Part shown: positions 25,163-33,464 of the stretch, in pieces
Layout of the letters: each line of letters starts with the position of its first letter
How positions within the stretch are numbered: position 1 is the first letter of the stretch
Assembly (NCBI RefSeq): GCF_012396315.1
Contig: NZ_JAAXPF010000012.1
Location: 1-49,641, forward strand
DNA from: Corynebacterium mucifaciens
Lineage (GTDB): Bacteria > Actinomycetota > Actinomycetes > Mycobacteriales > Mycobacteriaceae
Length of the DNA: 49,641 bases
Direction of reading: 5' to 3'
Translations under genes and position numbers: made by a program
The notes under the pieces: generated by a model
Seen by the model: the letters and a program-made list of their open reading frames with translations, nothing else
Databases searched by the model: none
Told to the model about the DNA's origin: nothing

Positions 25163-25836
25163 TGTTTATCGAGCAGGTCTCAGTCAACCCGGCGAAGGCG
25201 CCCCAGTGGGCGCTCGATGCTCCGGCCGTTGCCCACGTCGCGAAGTTTGGTTTCCCGCTCACCAACCCAGTCACGTTGATTACCGGCGCTAACGGTGTGG
25301 GCAAGTCCACGCTGCTGGAAGGCATCGCTCGGGCATGGGGATTTGCTGTTGAAGGCGGGACGTGGGGCGTCGGCAAGGCTGGCGCCCATGACCCGATGTT
25401 CGGTGCGCTGGAACTACGGACTGGGCCGCGCGCGAAGGCCGGGTACTTTCTCCGTGGAGAGACGCACACACGGGTGACGCAGTTTGGTGGCCGATCGCAC
25501 GGCGAGTCCGTGCTGGAGCTGACCTCGCGGTTCATCCCGAACGCGCTGTACCTGCTGGACGAGCCCGAATCGGGCCTGTCTGCGGTGGCGCAGAGGGCGT
25601 TGTTGTCCCAGCTGCATGCGCTGGCAGAGGCGGATGCGCAGGTGATTGCGGTGACGCACTCGCCGATCGTGCTCGGCGTGCCGGGCGCGGAGATCGTGCA
25701 GATTGACGAGCACGGCATAGAGCGCGGCCTGGCGGTGGAGGACACCCTGGCATACAGGGCCATGCGCGACTTTTTGGAGGATCCGCACGGGATCGCGGAG
25801 TACATGGCGGACTGGGCGGAAGGCGAGCTAGCGTAG
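25162..25836 (+). CDS. AAA/ABC-type ATPase, second of the pair
   Basis: This 224-residue protein is parallel to its upstream neighbour: Walker A GANGVGKSTL near residue 40, signature region GGRSHGESVLEL, Walker B LYLLDEPESGLS and an H-loop VTHSP. The two share the layout and many residues but are clearly diverged. The last 55 codons plus 34 bases beyond the stop recur, about 80% alike, 9,986 bases downstream beside recQ. That shows duplication or recombination at this locus. Confidence 0.8.
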   Translation: MFIEQVSVNPAKAPQWALDAPAVAHVAKFGFPLTNPVTLITGANGVGKSTLLEGIARAWGFAVEGGTWGVGKAGAHDPMFGALELRTGPRAKAGYFLRGETHTRVTQFGGRSHGESVLELTSRFIPNALYLLDEPESGLSAVAQRALLSQLHALAEADAQVIAVTHSPIVLGVPGAEIVQIDEHGIERGLAVEDTLAYRAMRDFLEDPHGIAEYMADWAEGELA

Positions 25837-25870
25837 CGTTCGAACGTCCGTGTCGGGGTGGTGGTATACG
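25669..25870 (+). repeat. Left 202-bp direct repeat flanking the island
   Basis: It covers the 3' end of the second ATPase, its stop codon, and the spacer up to TATACG. The right copy is at 35655-35856. In the 34 bases after the stop only two differ; the coding part differs more. Sequence identity ends at the same TATACG in both copies. Confidence 0.85.
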
Positions 25871-27571
25871 ACTGGTTCATCAACGACGAAGTCAAAACCG
25901 TTCGTCTTCCCGATCTCATCGACACAACATGGAAGCTGCGCGAGACCCAGGGGGACAACACCCGGGCAGCAGCCGACGCAGCACTACGCGACGGCGGATA
26001 TGACACCCTCGACGATTTCGTCAACGGCGGCGGGTACGACAAGGCCCGCTACAGCGACCAGCTCCAGCAGGCGTATCACCTGGTGGAAACTGGTGGCCCG
26101 GAGGTCAAAGCCGCCGCTGAAGCCGCCATCGTTGGGGACCGAAAGACCTCGACGAGTTCATCACCATCGAGCAGTACCGCCGCGCCAGCCTCGATGCGAA
26201 CCGGGAAGCGCACAACGACCACATCGATTCGATGCTGGCGGCGGGACGCAACATAGCAAACCTTGCCGGAGAACTCGCCTCCAATGCGCAGGCAGCCTAC
26301 GAATACTCCCGGGGATCAGCGCAAAAAGCACGTCAATACGCTGATGCCGCAGCCGAATACGCCGGATTCGCCCAACAGGCCTCCCAACGAGCCCAGGAAT
26401 TCGCCGCCTCCGCCCAACAGTCACTCGACTTCGCCAAGCAACAGCAGGCTAGAGCACATCAAGCCGCCGCCTCCGCAGAAGCCGACGCCGCCGAAGCAAC
26501 CGCGAACGCCGACCAGGCCACCAGCTACGCAATCGACGCCCGCGCCTCAGCCAACGCGGCAGCTGACTCCGCCATATCCGCCCGCGCCTCCGCCGCAGCC
26601 GCAGGACAAGACGCGGCACTTGCCGCCCATGCAGCAGACGACGCATTCCGCATCGCGGTGGAAAAAGAACTCGCCGAGCAAGCCGAACTTCAAGCTGGCC
26701 TGGATGCACAGGCAGTAGACGGGGCCGACCCGGAAAAACCAGCCTCGCTTCTCGACATCATCAAAGAACGCATCGGGCCAGCAGCCCTCAGCCTCCTCCT
26801 CGGCCTTGTCGGCGTCACCGACCTGGTCAACTGCTTCAAGGGGCAAATCTCTGGGTGCCTCTGGACATTGGTCGGAGTGGTTCCGGTAGGAAATATCGCC
26901 AAAGCAGCCCCCATCGTGCGCCGGCTCATCTCCAAATCAGACGAAATCGTCGACGCGCTGCACTCCCGAAAAGCCCTCAAAGGCCGTCAACTCGACGAAA
27001 TCCGCAACCTACCGGCGTGCCCAGCATTCAGACCTGCTTCATACTCACCTGCGACTACCTTCCGCCCTGCTTTGCAAATACGAGGGGCAGCAGATCTTTC
27101 CCTCCAAACGGCCGCCCGTAGCAAGACCTGCAGAATTCTCTCTATACCGGAAAAACCCTTCCGCGGTGGTCCTTATGGGAATCTTGGCACCCATAGTCAC
27201 GACAATCGTTTCGATTATGAAAGGCATCTCTTGCCGCATCGGAAATTCGAAAAAATAGAGACGTCGCAGACAAGGTTGGATTAAATCCCAACAACGCACC
27301 TTCAATTCAAATGTTGCCGCAAGACCACGCCAAAACCTGGAGCTTTCGTAACCTTAAAGGGGCCGACGAGTACCGCGCGAAGCAAGGTCAGCTTCTCCGG
27401 GAGGGGAAGATCGATGAAGTACTTCAGATTGAATATGACTTTTTGACTGGCCCTGAATTCGGGGGCGGTACAATCAGGCTCTAGCGGGAAACTATTGATT
27501 ATGCTCTCGAAAAGGGCTTCATCATTAAGAAACCTACAGGCAGATTGGCAGCACAGGCAACTAACACGTAG
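25858..27571 (+). pseudogene. Polymorphic-toxin C-terminal remnant with ALF-like repeats and a nuclease-like tail
   Basis: Reading across four single-base indels gives a continuous protein of about 570 residues. It has an Ala-rich repeat region of the ALF type (DNTRAAADAALRDGGYDTL; GGPEVKAAAEAAIVGDRKDL), a 130-residue Ala-rich helical region, a hydrophobic stretch (SLLLGLVGVTDLVNCFKG) and a tail with GTHSHDNRFDYERHLLPHR and NAPSIQMLPQDHAKTW. The His/Asp-rich tail looks like an HNH-type nuclease toxin (inference). Shifts lie at about 26140, in an A6 run near 27252, and near 27467 and 27486. It has no secretion signal, because the left end stops in the direct repeat. Immunity-like genes follow 10 bases later. 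Confidence 0.7.
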
Positions 27572-27580
27572 GGCAGCTTC

Positions 27581-27982
27581 ATGAAATTTGAGATCACCCC
27601 GCCCGAGCCTTTCAAATTCGGGGCACGGTTCAGCGATTATCCCGCATTGGAACAAAGCGTCCGCAACATAGGCGACCAAGTGATAAAAAGCGCTAACGGA
27701 TGTGTCTCCATCGGAGAAGTCGAGCGGCACGTGTCCCTCGGTGAGACCGACGGGAGGATTGACGACATCTCCATCAACACGCTGGCGCCGGAAGATACGT
27801 TTGTGGGGGTTTCGCTTTCATTGCGACCGATCAAGTTCCGCAATGAGTTACAAAAACTCGGAATCTCCACCACCGGTGCCCCATGGGACTTCAAGCTGAA
27901 CGATTCCAACCTTTCATTTTGGGCGGAAGAAGGGGAGATCGCCGCACTGACATGGGGATCCCCCAGCCCTTCCACTCCTTAG
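27581..27982 (+). CDS. Putative immunity protein 1
   Basis: This 133-residue acidic soluble protein has no recognised family. It follows the toxin remnant by nine bases, in the position where polymorphic-toxin cassettes keep their immunity gene. The frame is intact, unlike the toxin. An immunity function is inferred from position only. The base composition is lower in GC than the flanking core genes. Confidence 0.5.
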   Translation: MKFEITPPEPFKFGARFSDYPALEQSVRNIGDQVIKSANGCVSIGEVERHVSLGETDGRIDDISINTLAPEDTFVGVSLSLRPIKFRNELQKLGISTTGAPWDFKLNDSNLSFWAEEGEIAALTWGSPSPSTP

Positions 27983-27995
27983 AAAGGCACGCGCC

Positions 27996-28445
27996 ATGAA
28001 TTTTTCCAGCACGCTCAACCTCAGGGTAAAATTGGGCGGGACAGTCGAGGAGAACATCGAGCAGCTCGATGACCACTTCTTCAACGATAAGACGTTCGGC
28101 ACAGATCTCGAGGGCTTCCTGATTACTGACCCCGGTGGGGAGCAGGAAGAAACGTGGAAGATCGTCTCAATTATCGAAGACGGCAAGTGTGTAACTGCCA
28201 GATTTGATTTCGACGACCAACACGTCACTTTTGCCGATGTCCCCATCGGACCGGGTATCAGTGGGTCAGAAGAAGAAACAGCCGCGTCCCTGCGAGCTCA
28301 AGGTTTCGAGGTTATTGCGCAGGAATTCAGTCTGGTTCTACCCGAGCATTTCATCACCATCGAGCCAGGGTTTACCCTATGCTACTGGGACAAGAACCAC
28401 TGGACACGCGAAGAGTTCTTAGAAGAGACAGTCCTGCCTGGGTAA
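27996..28445 (+). CDS. Putative immunity protein 2
   Basis: This 149-residue acidic protein has many Glu, Asp and aromatic residues (DDHFFNDKTFGTDLEGFLITD, taken in two parts; CYWDKNHWTREEF near the end). It starts 13 bases after the previous gene with a GAAAGGC ribosome site. I recognise no family. Two adjacent small acidic genes after a toxin module are typical of immunity arrays, so this may protect against a related toxin. Confidence 0.5.
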   Translation: MNFSSTLNLRVKLGGTVEENIEQLDDHFFNDKTFGTDLEGFLITDPGGEQEETWKIVSIIEDGKCVTARFDFDDQHVTFADVPIGPGISGSEEETAASLRAQGFEVIAQEFSLVLPEHFITIEPGFTLCYWDKNHWTREEFLEETVLPG

Positions 28446-28474
28446 TTCTCTAAGCGCGGGGAAGTGAGCCGGAG

Positions 28475-29059
28475 TCAAGATTCTCCCGCCTCGCCCCGAA
28501 AGTACTTATACAGTGTGGTTCGCCCAATCCCGAGCCGGCGGGCAACCTCCGCCTTGGGCACACCATCGTCTACCCACTGCCGTGCCAGCGCAACTTGACT
28601 ATCGGTAAGCACCTTCGCTCGCCCCTTGTACACGCCGCGTGCTTTCGCGCGGGCAATTCCCTCAGCCTGGCGCTCCTTAATAATGGAGCGCTCAAACTCG
28701 GCGACACTGCCCATCAACCCCAACATCAGCTTGGCGATCGGATCCGCCTTAGCAGAGTAAGTCTGCCCCTCGCGCAGGAATCTCACCGAAACGCCACGGC
28801 CCACCAAATCCTCGACAATCGTGTGCAGATCCACCAGTGAGCGAGCAAGGCGATCCATACTCGTGACAATGAGTTGATCCCCCTTGCGCAGATACCGCAA
28901 TACCTCCTCCAGCTGAGGACGGTGCCGAGTCGAACCGCTGATCTTCTCCTTATATACCTGCGACGCCCCCGCCGCCTGGAGCAGCTCGAGCTGGCGATCC
29001 AAATTCTGATCCAAGGAACTCACTCGGGCACACCCGACCTTTTGCCCCAGAACGACGTC
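28475..29059 (-). CDS. Serine recombinase (resolvase/invertase), unusual start
   Basis: The protein has the small serine-recombinase layout. The catalytic Ser lies in RVSSLDQN, followed by MDRLARSLVDL (the conserved Arg pair), GLMGSVAEFERSIIKERQAEG (taken in parts) and a C-terminal helix-turn-helix (VPKAEVARRLGIGRTTLYKY). The usual N-terminal strand is encoded upstream of the first GTG (29023) as GQKVGCARV. That frame runs back only to a TAG at 29060-29062 and offers no ATG, GTG or TTG. Either a CTG start is used or the gene is 5'-damaged. A GTG 29023 start would leave the nucleophile at residue 2 and remove strand 1. Confidence 0.75.
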   Translation of the reverse strand, partial: DVVLGQKVGCARVSSLDQNLDRQLELLQAAGASQVYKEKISGSTRHRPQLEEVLRYLRKGDQLIVTSMDRLARSLVDLHTIVEDLVGRGVSVRFLREGQTYSAKADPIAKLMLGLMGSVAEFERSIIKERQAEGIARAKARGVYKGRAKVLTDSQVALARQWVDDGVPKAEVARRLGIGRTTLYKYFRGEAGES

Positions 29060-29094
29060 CTAGTGCTCGTTAATCTCTAGAGGTAATGATGGTT

Positions 29095-29130
29095 CTGTTC
29101 CGTTAGACATAAAGTAACCGTACCGAACAG
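29095..29130. promoter_or_regulatory. Dyad upstream of the recombinase, possible recombination subsite
   Basis: CTGTTC...TTA at the left and TAACCGTACCGAACAG at the right form an imperfect inverted repeat across 36 bases, upstream of the recombinase gene. Serine resolvases bind such dyads as res subsites next to their own gene. No transposase gene lies alongside, so it may be the last trace of a lost transposon. Confidence 0.35.
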
Positions 29131-29297
29131 GTAAAACTTGTAATTCAAAACCGTTCGCTTGGGGTGTACGCAGTAAGACATTTTGACAAGCCTGATGATC
29201 TTCATTGTCAGACCCCAGGGGCGAGTGAATTGGGGAACGGTTTCTGCCCTCACTCCGTTTCTAAAAAGCAGGCCTTCCCATGTGATAGGACTAGTGC

Positions 29298-30308
29298 ATG
29301 GATAGTCATCCCCCACATCCCACCCCCTCCCTCCCAACTGTGGTCATTTACCAAAACGCAGATTTCGTCTCTGGCATCATCCAAGAGATTTACAAAGCAG
29401 GGCTACTGGAAGCTACCGAGTTCGAAAACAATTCGACCACGGGGAAAGACGACGGATCCGAGAAACAGGCCGCAATTGCCGCAAAAGCTAACGTGTTTCC
29501 CTGGTTAACCAACCTCGGTGCACAAGGGAGCTATACACACTCTCAATCAAATAGTGAGGAAGTCGCTACAACCCGCCACCAAAAATTCGTTTATTCCCAA
29601 GAATTTTTTCTAGACCAAGCCCGATCCGAACTTCGACGGCAGGAGCTAATAACTCGGGTAGAAAACTCAGAAAGCGCCTCGGAACTCCAAGTGGGAGATT
29701 TTATTGAATTTGAGGCTAGCTTTGAAGCTAACGAGGCTAACGCCATCCTCGATATCCTTACCCCTGAGTTAACTGCGGCTATAACTCGATATATCCACCG
29801 CTCCAAAGGGCTTGAAAAGATAGACACCCTTAGAGAGCAAGCTTCTAATGCAGATACCCTGATCCCAGTAGAGAAAATCAGCGGTATCAGAGAAATCTAT
29901 GACGCTAGGGCGGAGAACCAGGCGGCACTTGCAGCAGCCATTACCTCTGCTATAAGAATGGATTTCCGCGGTTCCGAAACTAAAGAATTCTATGCCTTAA
30001 TCGGGACGGGCCAACACTCGCTGACTGCTGTTACCGTCTGCGAAAAGGAGTATTTCAAATCCAAAGATTTTGATCGGCTACTAGATGGAAGATTTACCGT
30101 TCTGGGCAAAGTCGTTTCCCCTATTCGAGAGAATGTCCCAATCCTGGAGAGAAACAAACTGCTTAGCCGACTGCAGGTGGAAGCTCTAGATGAAATCCTT
30201 CGCCCTTTAGCCGAAGAGGCAGACACTCACCGACTGGTGGATCTCGATTTTAAGACAAGTGTAGAAGGACCTTCAATCACCGTATTGCCTATCGCTATCT
30301 ATGTATAA
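29298..30308 (+). CDS. Unknown soluble protein, AT-richer than its surroundings; DUF6414-like at best
   Basis: This is a 336-residue acidic protein, mostly helical, with alternating beta segments. It begins with a Pro-rich stretch and a motif VVIYQNADFVSGIIQEIY; the C-terminus is beta-rich (GPSITVLPIAIYV). The layout, a short beta start with YQN/D, a Ser/Asn/Gln-rich loop and the helical core, recalls proteins annotated as DUF6414, but I am not certain. Codon use is clearly AT-richer than the core genome, which indicates transfer. It lies beside the broken restriction-modification locus, so a defence role is possible. Confidence 0.55.
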   Translation: MDSHPPHPTPSLPTVVIYQNADFVSGIIQEIYKAGLLEATEFENNSTTGKDDGSEKQAAIAAKANVFPWLTNLGAQGSYTHSQSNSEEVATTRHQKFVYSQEFFLDQARSELRRQELITRVENSESASELQVGDFIEFEASFEANEANAILDILTPELTAAITRYIHRSKGLEKIDTLREQASNADTLIPVEKISGIREIYDARAENQAALAAAITSAIRMDFRGSETKEFYALIGTGQHSLTAVTVCEKEYFKSKDFDRLLDGRFTVLGKVVSPIRENVPILERNKLLSRLQVEALDEILRPLAEEADTHRLVDLDFKTSVEGPSITVLPIAIYV

Positions 30309-30351
30309 ACCCCCCCGAGCGTCTCATTTAAATCCCCGTCAAACTAGATGA

Positions 30352-30468
30352 TTAACCTTTTATAAGACGCGCATAGTTGTCAAACAGAATCTCTTGGCGT
30401 TGGCGCTCCGTGGTGAGCTTTCGCCCAGCCCCCATTGCCTTATCCACCTCACGATCCAGAGCATCGTG
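30352..30468 (-). pseudogene. C-terminal 38 codons of a probable DNA methyltransferase, cut by an IS
   Basis: On the minus strand, directly from the IS edge at 30468, an open frame reads HDALDREVDKAMGAGRKL, then TTERQRQEILFDNYARLIKG, and a stop at 30352. This pattern (a Leu-Asp-x-x-Val-Asp helix, then a short final ILF...NYARL helix) resembles the C-termini of MmeI/Eco57I-like methyltransferases. The identification rests on a short tail. It fits with the XamI-like nuclease fragment on the other side of the insertion. Confidence 0.45.
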
Positions 30469-31311
30469 GGTGCTGTTGCAAAGTTGGGCGGAGAGCCGAG
30501 ACGACCCAGTTTCTCATTTCCTGATGGCCGCTGCGTGCCGGCGTTCTCAGGCCGTCTCGAATATCCGGCTGACGATCACCGCGTTTGGGTTCGGGTGCCC
30601 GTAGGCAAACATCGTGCCCTGGCCTTTCCGTAATGAATGCATCGCTTCCATCCCTTTCAACGTCCGGTAGGCAGACGTCCGATTTTTGAACGCCCCCTTC
30701 GGTCCCAGGATTCGTTTCAACCGGCCATGATCTCCCTCGAGAACGTTGTTCAGGTATTTCACCTGACGGTGCTCCACCGTCTGAGGGCAGATTCCCTCCG
30801 CCTTCAGCTCGGAGATCGCCTTGGCCAGGGAGGGTGCCTTATCTGTATTAATTACCCGCGGGGACCCGGCTGTCGTAGTCGATCGCAGGGTCTTGGCCAG
30901 GAAACGCTTGGCCGCAGCCACATTCCGTTTTGGTGAGAGGTAGAAGTCTAAGGTCTGCCCACCGGCGGTAATAGCCCGGTAGAGATAGCACCACGTGCCG
31001 CCGACCCGAATATAGGTCTCATCCACCCGCCAGGACCGGGCCTGCCAGTCGGGTACCTGCCGGTACCACCGAGTGTGCTTATCCAGCTCAGGGGCGTATT
31101 TCTGCACCCAGCGGTAGATCGTGGTGTGATCGACTGGCACACCCCGCTCGGTCATCATCTCTTCGAGGTCGCGGTAGCTCACGCCGTAGCGGCAGTACCA
31201 CCGCACCGCCCCCAGGATGATGTCACGGGGGAAGTGACGACCGGAGAAGATGCCCATGGCCGTGATTATTTCACGTCAATCTTCCTACTGCCCCAACTTT
31301 GCAACAGCACC
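30469..31311 (-). mobile_element. Complete IS6-family element (IS1628/IS26-like)
   Basis: This 843-bp element has terminal inverted repeats beginning GGTGCTGTTGCAAAGTTGGG at both ends, the IS6-type terminus. It encodes one transposase. The flanking 8-mers (gcatcgtg left, cgcccgac right) do not match, so there is no target duplication. That agrees with formation by replicative cointegration or adjacent deletion rather than simple insertion. Confidence 0.85.
30547..31257 (-). CDS. IS6-family DDE transposase
   Basis: This 236-residue protein is the standard IS6 length. It has an N-terminal helix-turn-helix (YCRYGVSYRDLEEMMTERGV) followed by the catalytic DDE residues: Asp in WRVDETYIRVGGTWCYLYRA, Asp in RVINTDKAPS and Glu in NVLEGDHGRLKR. 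The frame is intact and should be active. It can drive cointegrate formation with the second, truncated copy 3 kb away. Confidence 0.9.
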   Translation of the reverse strand: MGIFSGRHFPRDIILGAVRWYCRYGVSYRDLEEMMTERGVPVDHTTIYRWVQKYAPELDKHTRWYRQVPDWQARSWRVDETYIRVGGTWCYLYRAITAGGQTLDFYLSPKRNVAAAKRFLAKTLRSTTTAGSPRVINTDKAPSLAKAISELKAEGICPQTVEHRQVKYLNNVLEGDHGRLKRILGPKGAFKNRTSAYRTLKGMEAMHSLRKGQGTMFAYGHPNPNAVIVSRIFETA

Positions 31312-32141
31312 CGCCCGACCAATGGCGTGAGCGTTACTTGTCTCGGTATCCGCTTGCGACCGATGACCTCGATCTGGGCGTGTGGCGTGAGCGCCGGGAA
31401 CGCGCTCTCACACGGCAGTACGTCGAATCCAGCCCGCGCGCCCTCGTAGCTGCCGTAGTGATCGACGTAGACCGGCCAGACACCGTTCTGAGGGCCTTTG
31501 AGCGTCCAAGCGAACACCCAATGCCGTCTTGGGTCGTGGAGGGCAACAAGGGGCACGGGCACGTCGGGTGGTGGCTCAACGCCCCGGTCTGCCGGACGGA
31601 CGCTGGTCGAGTCGATCCGCTGCGTTATCTCGCCCGAGTGACTGAGGGGCTGCGCCGGTCCCTCGACGGAGACCCGGCGTACACCGGACTGTTGACCCGG
31701 AACCCTCTGCACGAAGATGCTGACGTTATCTGGGGTACAGATCGCGCGTACGGACTGCGCGAGCTGGGAACGATCCACACGCCCCGTCAGCTTCCACGCA
31801 AGCCGGAACGATCCAGCGGTCTAGGTCGCAACTGCGCGATGTTTGATGCTGCGCATCGGGAGGTCTATGGCCTACATGATCCCGCTATACCGATGGACGA
31901 TTGGCACCGGATCGTCGTTCAGCACTGCCACCAAGTGCACCGTTCCTTTGACGATGCCCTCGGGGGGCCATTGCCGTTCTCCGAGGTGCAGTCCACGGCG
32001 TCATCCATCGCACGTTGGACTCGCAGGAACTTCATTAGCAAGTCCGAGTACCAAGCAAAACGGGGTAGAATAGGCGGTATCAAGTCGGGCGAGAAGCGCC
32101 GACAGGCGCGCGAGGCCCGGATAACGGAGGTATTCGGATGA
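31299..32141 (+). pseudogene. repA: 5'-truncated plasmid replication protein RepA (replicase family)
   Basis: The frame enters from the IS end, so the native start is lost. About 275 native residues remain. They show the replicase core of theta-type corynebacterial plasmids (pNG2/ColE2-like): VVIDVDRPD, GHGHVGWWLNAPV, LRRSLDGDPAYTGLLTRNP and WGTDRAYGLREL. The C-terminus is basic (GGIKSGEKRRQAREARI). The stop overlaps the ATG of the repB fusion (ATGA at 32138-32141), as in native repAB operons. With the N-terminus gone, replication is unlikely, although a TTG at 31299 could start a short form. Confidence 0.7.
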
Positions 32142-33418
32142 GTGCTCTGGACCCCCGGCCACGCTTCGACAAGAGTGGCCGGCCACTTACCGCCGCCGAG
32201 GCAGCGGAGCTGCTGGGCATGTCCGCGCGAAACGTCCGGCGCCTACGAGCAGAACCGCGCAGTGCGGTGATCGAGCGAGCGGCCGCTCGCAGGGAGCGCG
32301 CGGCCGCCCTCCGAGCCGAGGGCAAGTCCTACCGAGAGATAGCCGACGAAATGGGCGTGAGCACGGGCACCGTCGGTCACCTCTTGCATGAGCACCGCAA
32401 ACAGTCTGAAGCGCCGAGGAAGTGCTCAAGCTCGCCGCTTCAGACTGTTTATGGTGACGACGCCCTCGCCGCACAAGTGCTGGAGCTTCTGCCCACCAGA
32501 GGCGTCCACGCCCTGGGGATCGCTTCGGTGACACGGAGCGGTTCTCGAATCGCGACCGTCGGCGCCCCGCTGGCCGCGACATTTGAAATTGGATCAATCA
32601 ATAAGGGCATCACGGGGATGCTCTATCTCGATGCCATCGAACGCGAAGAGGTTCTTCCGACAACGACGCTCGGTGAACTGTTCGAGCTGCAGGGCTTCGG
32701 CGCGGCAGGTATCACGTTAGAAGAGTTGTCCCAGCACAGGTCAGGCCTGCCAGCACAACCGATGGGGATGACAGATATAGCTCGCATCATCATCAGGACG
32801 ATCCAGGCAAGGAATCCCTTCGACGGGAGGACCCTCGTCCACCTTGTTGAAGATCTGCGCCGTGTGCCGATCGGAGCGAAGGAGCCTGCTTACTCAAATC
32901 TGGGGTTTGCGGCCCTCGGCCACGCGCTCGCTGCCGCTGCCGGAATGGACTATGCCGAACTGCTGCGGGAGCGCATTGCGAGACCCCTCGAGCTGGGACG
33001 CTTCTACATACCAGCAGAGGGCCAAGCGGCACTGGATGAGCAGGCCGTACAGGGCAAAGACAAAAACGGGCGGCCGCAGCAGGCATGGACCGATCTGCAA
33101 TATGCGCCTGCCGGTGGTATTCGAACTGACGTGAAGAGCATGGCGAAAGTTGCGCGGGCGCTGTTGACCGGTCTCGCACCGGGCGCCGCCGCTCTTAACC
33201 CAGTCGCTGCCTTCTCGACTGACGGGGCAGACCGCGTGGGCGCGGGATGGATGACCTCTCGAATCGAGGGACAAACCATCACCTGGCATAACGGACGTAC
33301 CGGAGGATTCTCGAGCTGGATCGGCTTTGATCGCGAGCAAGATCACGCGCTCTTCCTCGTCGGAGCCACAACCCTCGCCCTCGACGAGATCGGCGAGACA
33401 TTGTTGCTGAGCAGCTGA
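32138..33418 (+). CDS. RepB-beta-lactamase (class C/CubicO type) in-frame fusion
   Basis: This is a 426-residue chimera. Residues 1-90 are a plasmid RepB-type DNA-binding protein with two helix-turn-helix parts (TAAEAAELLGMSARNVRRLR; KSYREIADEMGVSTGTVGHL). From about residue 105 a serine beta-lactamase-like domain follows, with the SxxK motif SINK, the YxN motif in AYSNLGFAALG and HNGRTGGFSS in the KTG position. The beta-lactamase has lost its own signal or anchor and starts at its first soluble strand (VLELLPTRGVHALGIA). A perfect 15-bp inverted repeat spans the junction. Without a signal peptide it would remain in the cytoplasm, so resistance is doubtful; an esterase activity is possible. 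Confidence 0.75.
   Translation: MSALDPRPRFDKSGRPLTAAEAAELLGMSARNVRRLRAEPRSAVIERAAARRERAAALRAEGKSYREIADEMGVSTGTVGHLLHEHRKQSEAPRKCSSSPLQTVYGDDALAAQVLELLPTRGVHALGIASVTRSGSRIATVGAPLAATFEIGSINKGITGMLYLDAIEREEVLPTTTLGELFELQGFGAAGITLEELSQHRSGLPAQPMGMTDIARIIIRTIQARNPFDGRTLVHLVEDLRRVPIGAKEPAYSNLGFAALGHALAAAAGMDYAELLRERIARPLELGRFYIPAEGQAALDEQAVQGKDKNGRPQQAWTDLQYAPAGGIRTDVKSMAKVARALLTGLAPGAAALNPVAAFSTDGADRVGAGWMTSRIEGQTITWHNGRTGGFSSWIGFDREQDHALFLVGATTLALDEIGETLLLSS
32399..32450. repeat. Perfect 15-bp inverted repeat at the repB/beta-lactamase junction
   Basis: AAACAGTCTGAAGCG (32399-32413) and its exact complement (32436-32450) enclose a 22-base loop. The structure lies inside the coding frame, exactly between the RepB domain and the beta-lactamase domain. 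It could be the old repB terminator, or the scar or target of a recombination event. Confidence 0.85.
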
Positions 33419-33464
33419 CGTGTTCGCACATACACGGTACTGCCGGGGCCTCGGTAGTGCAGTG

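Noticed and set aside
29160..29235. Tn3-family terminal repeat (GGGGTCTGACA) near the recombinase
   Set aside because: The first bases fit, but the rest does not resemble a 38-bp Tn3 end and no partner repeat or transposase was found.
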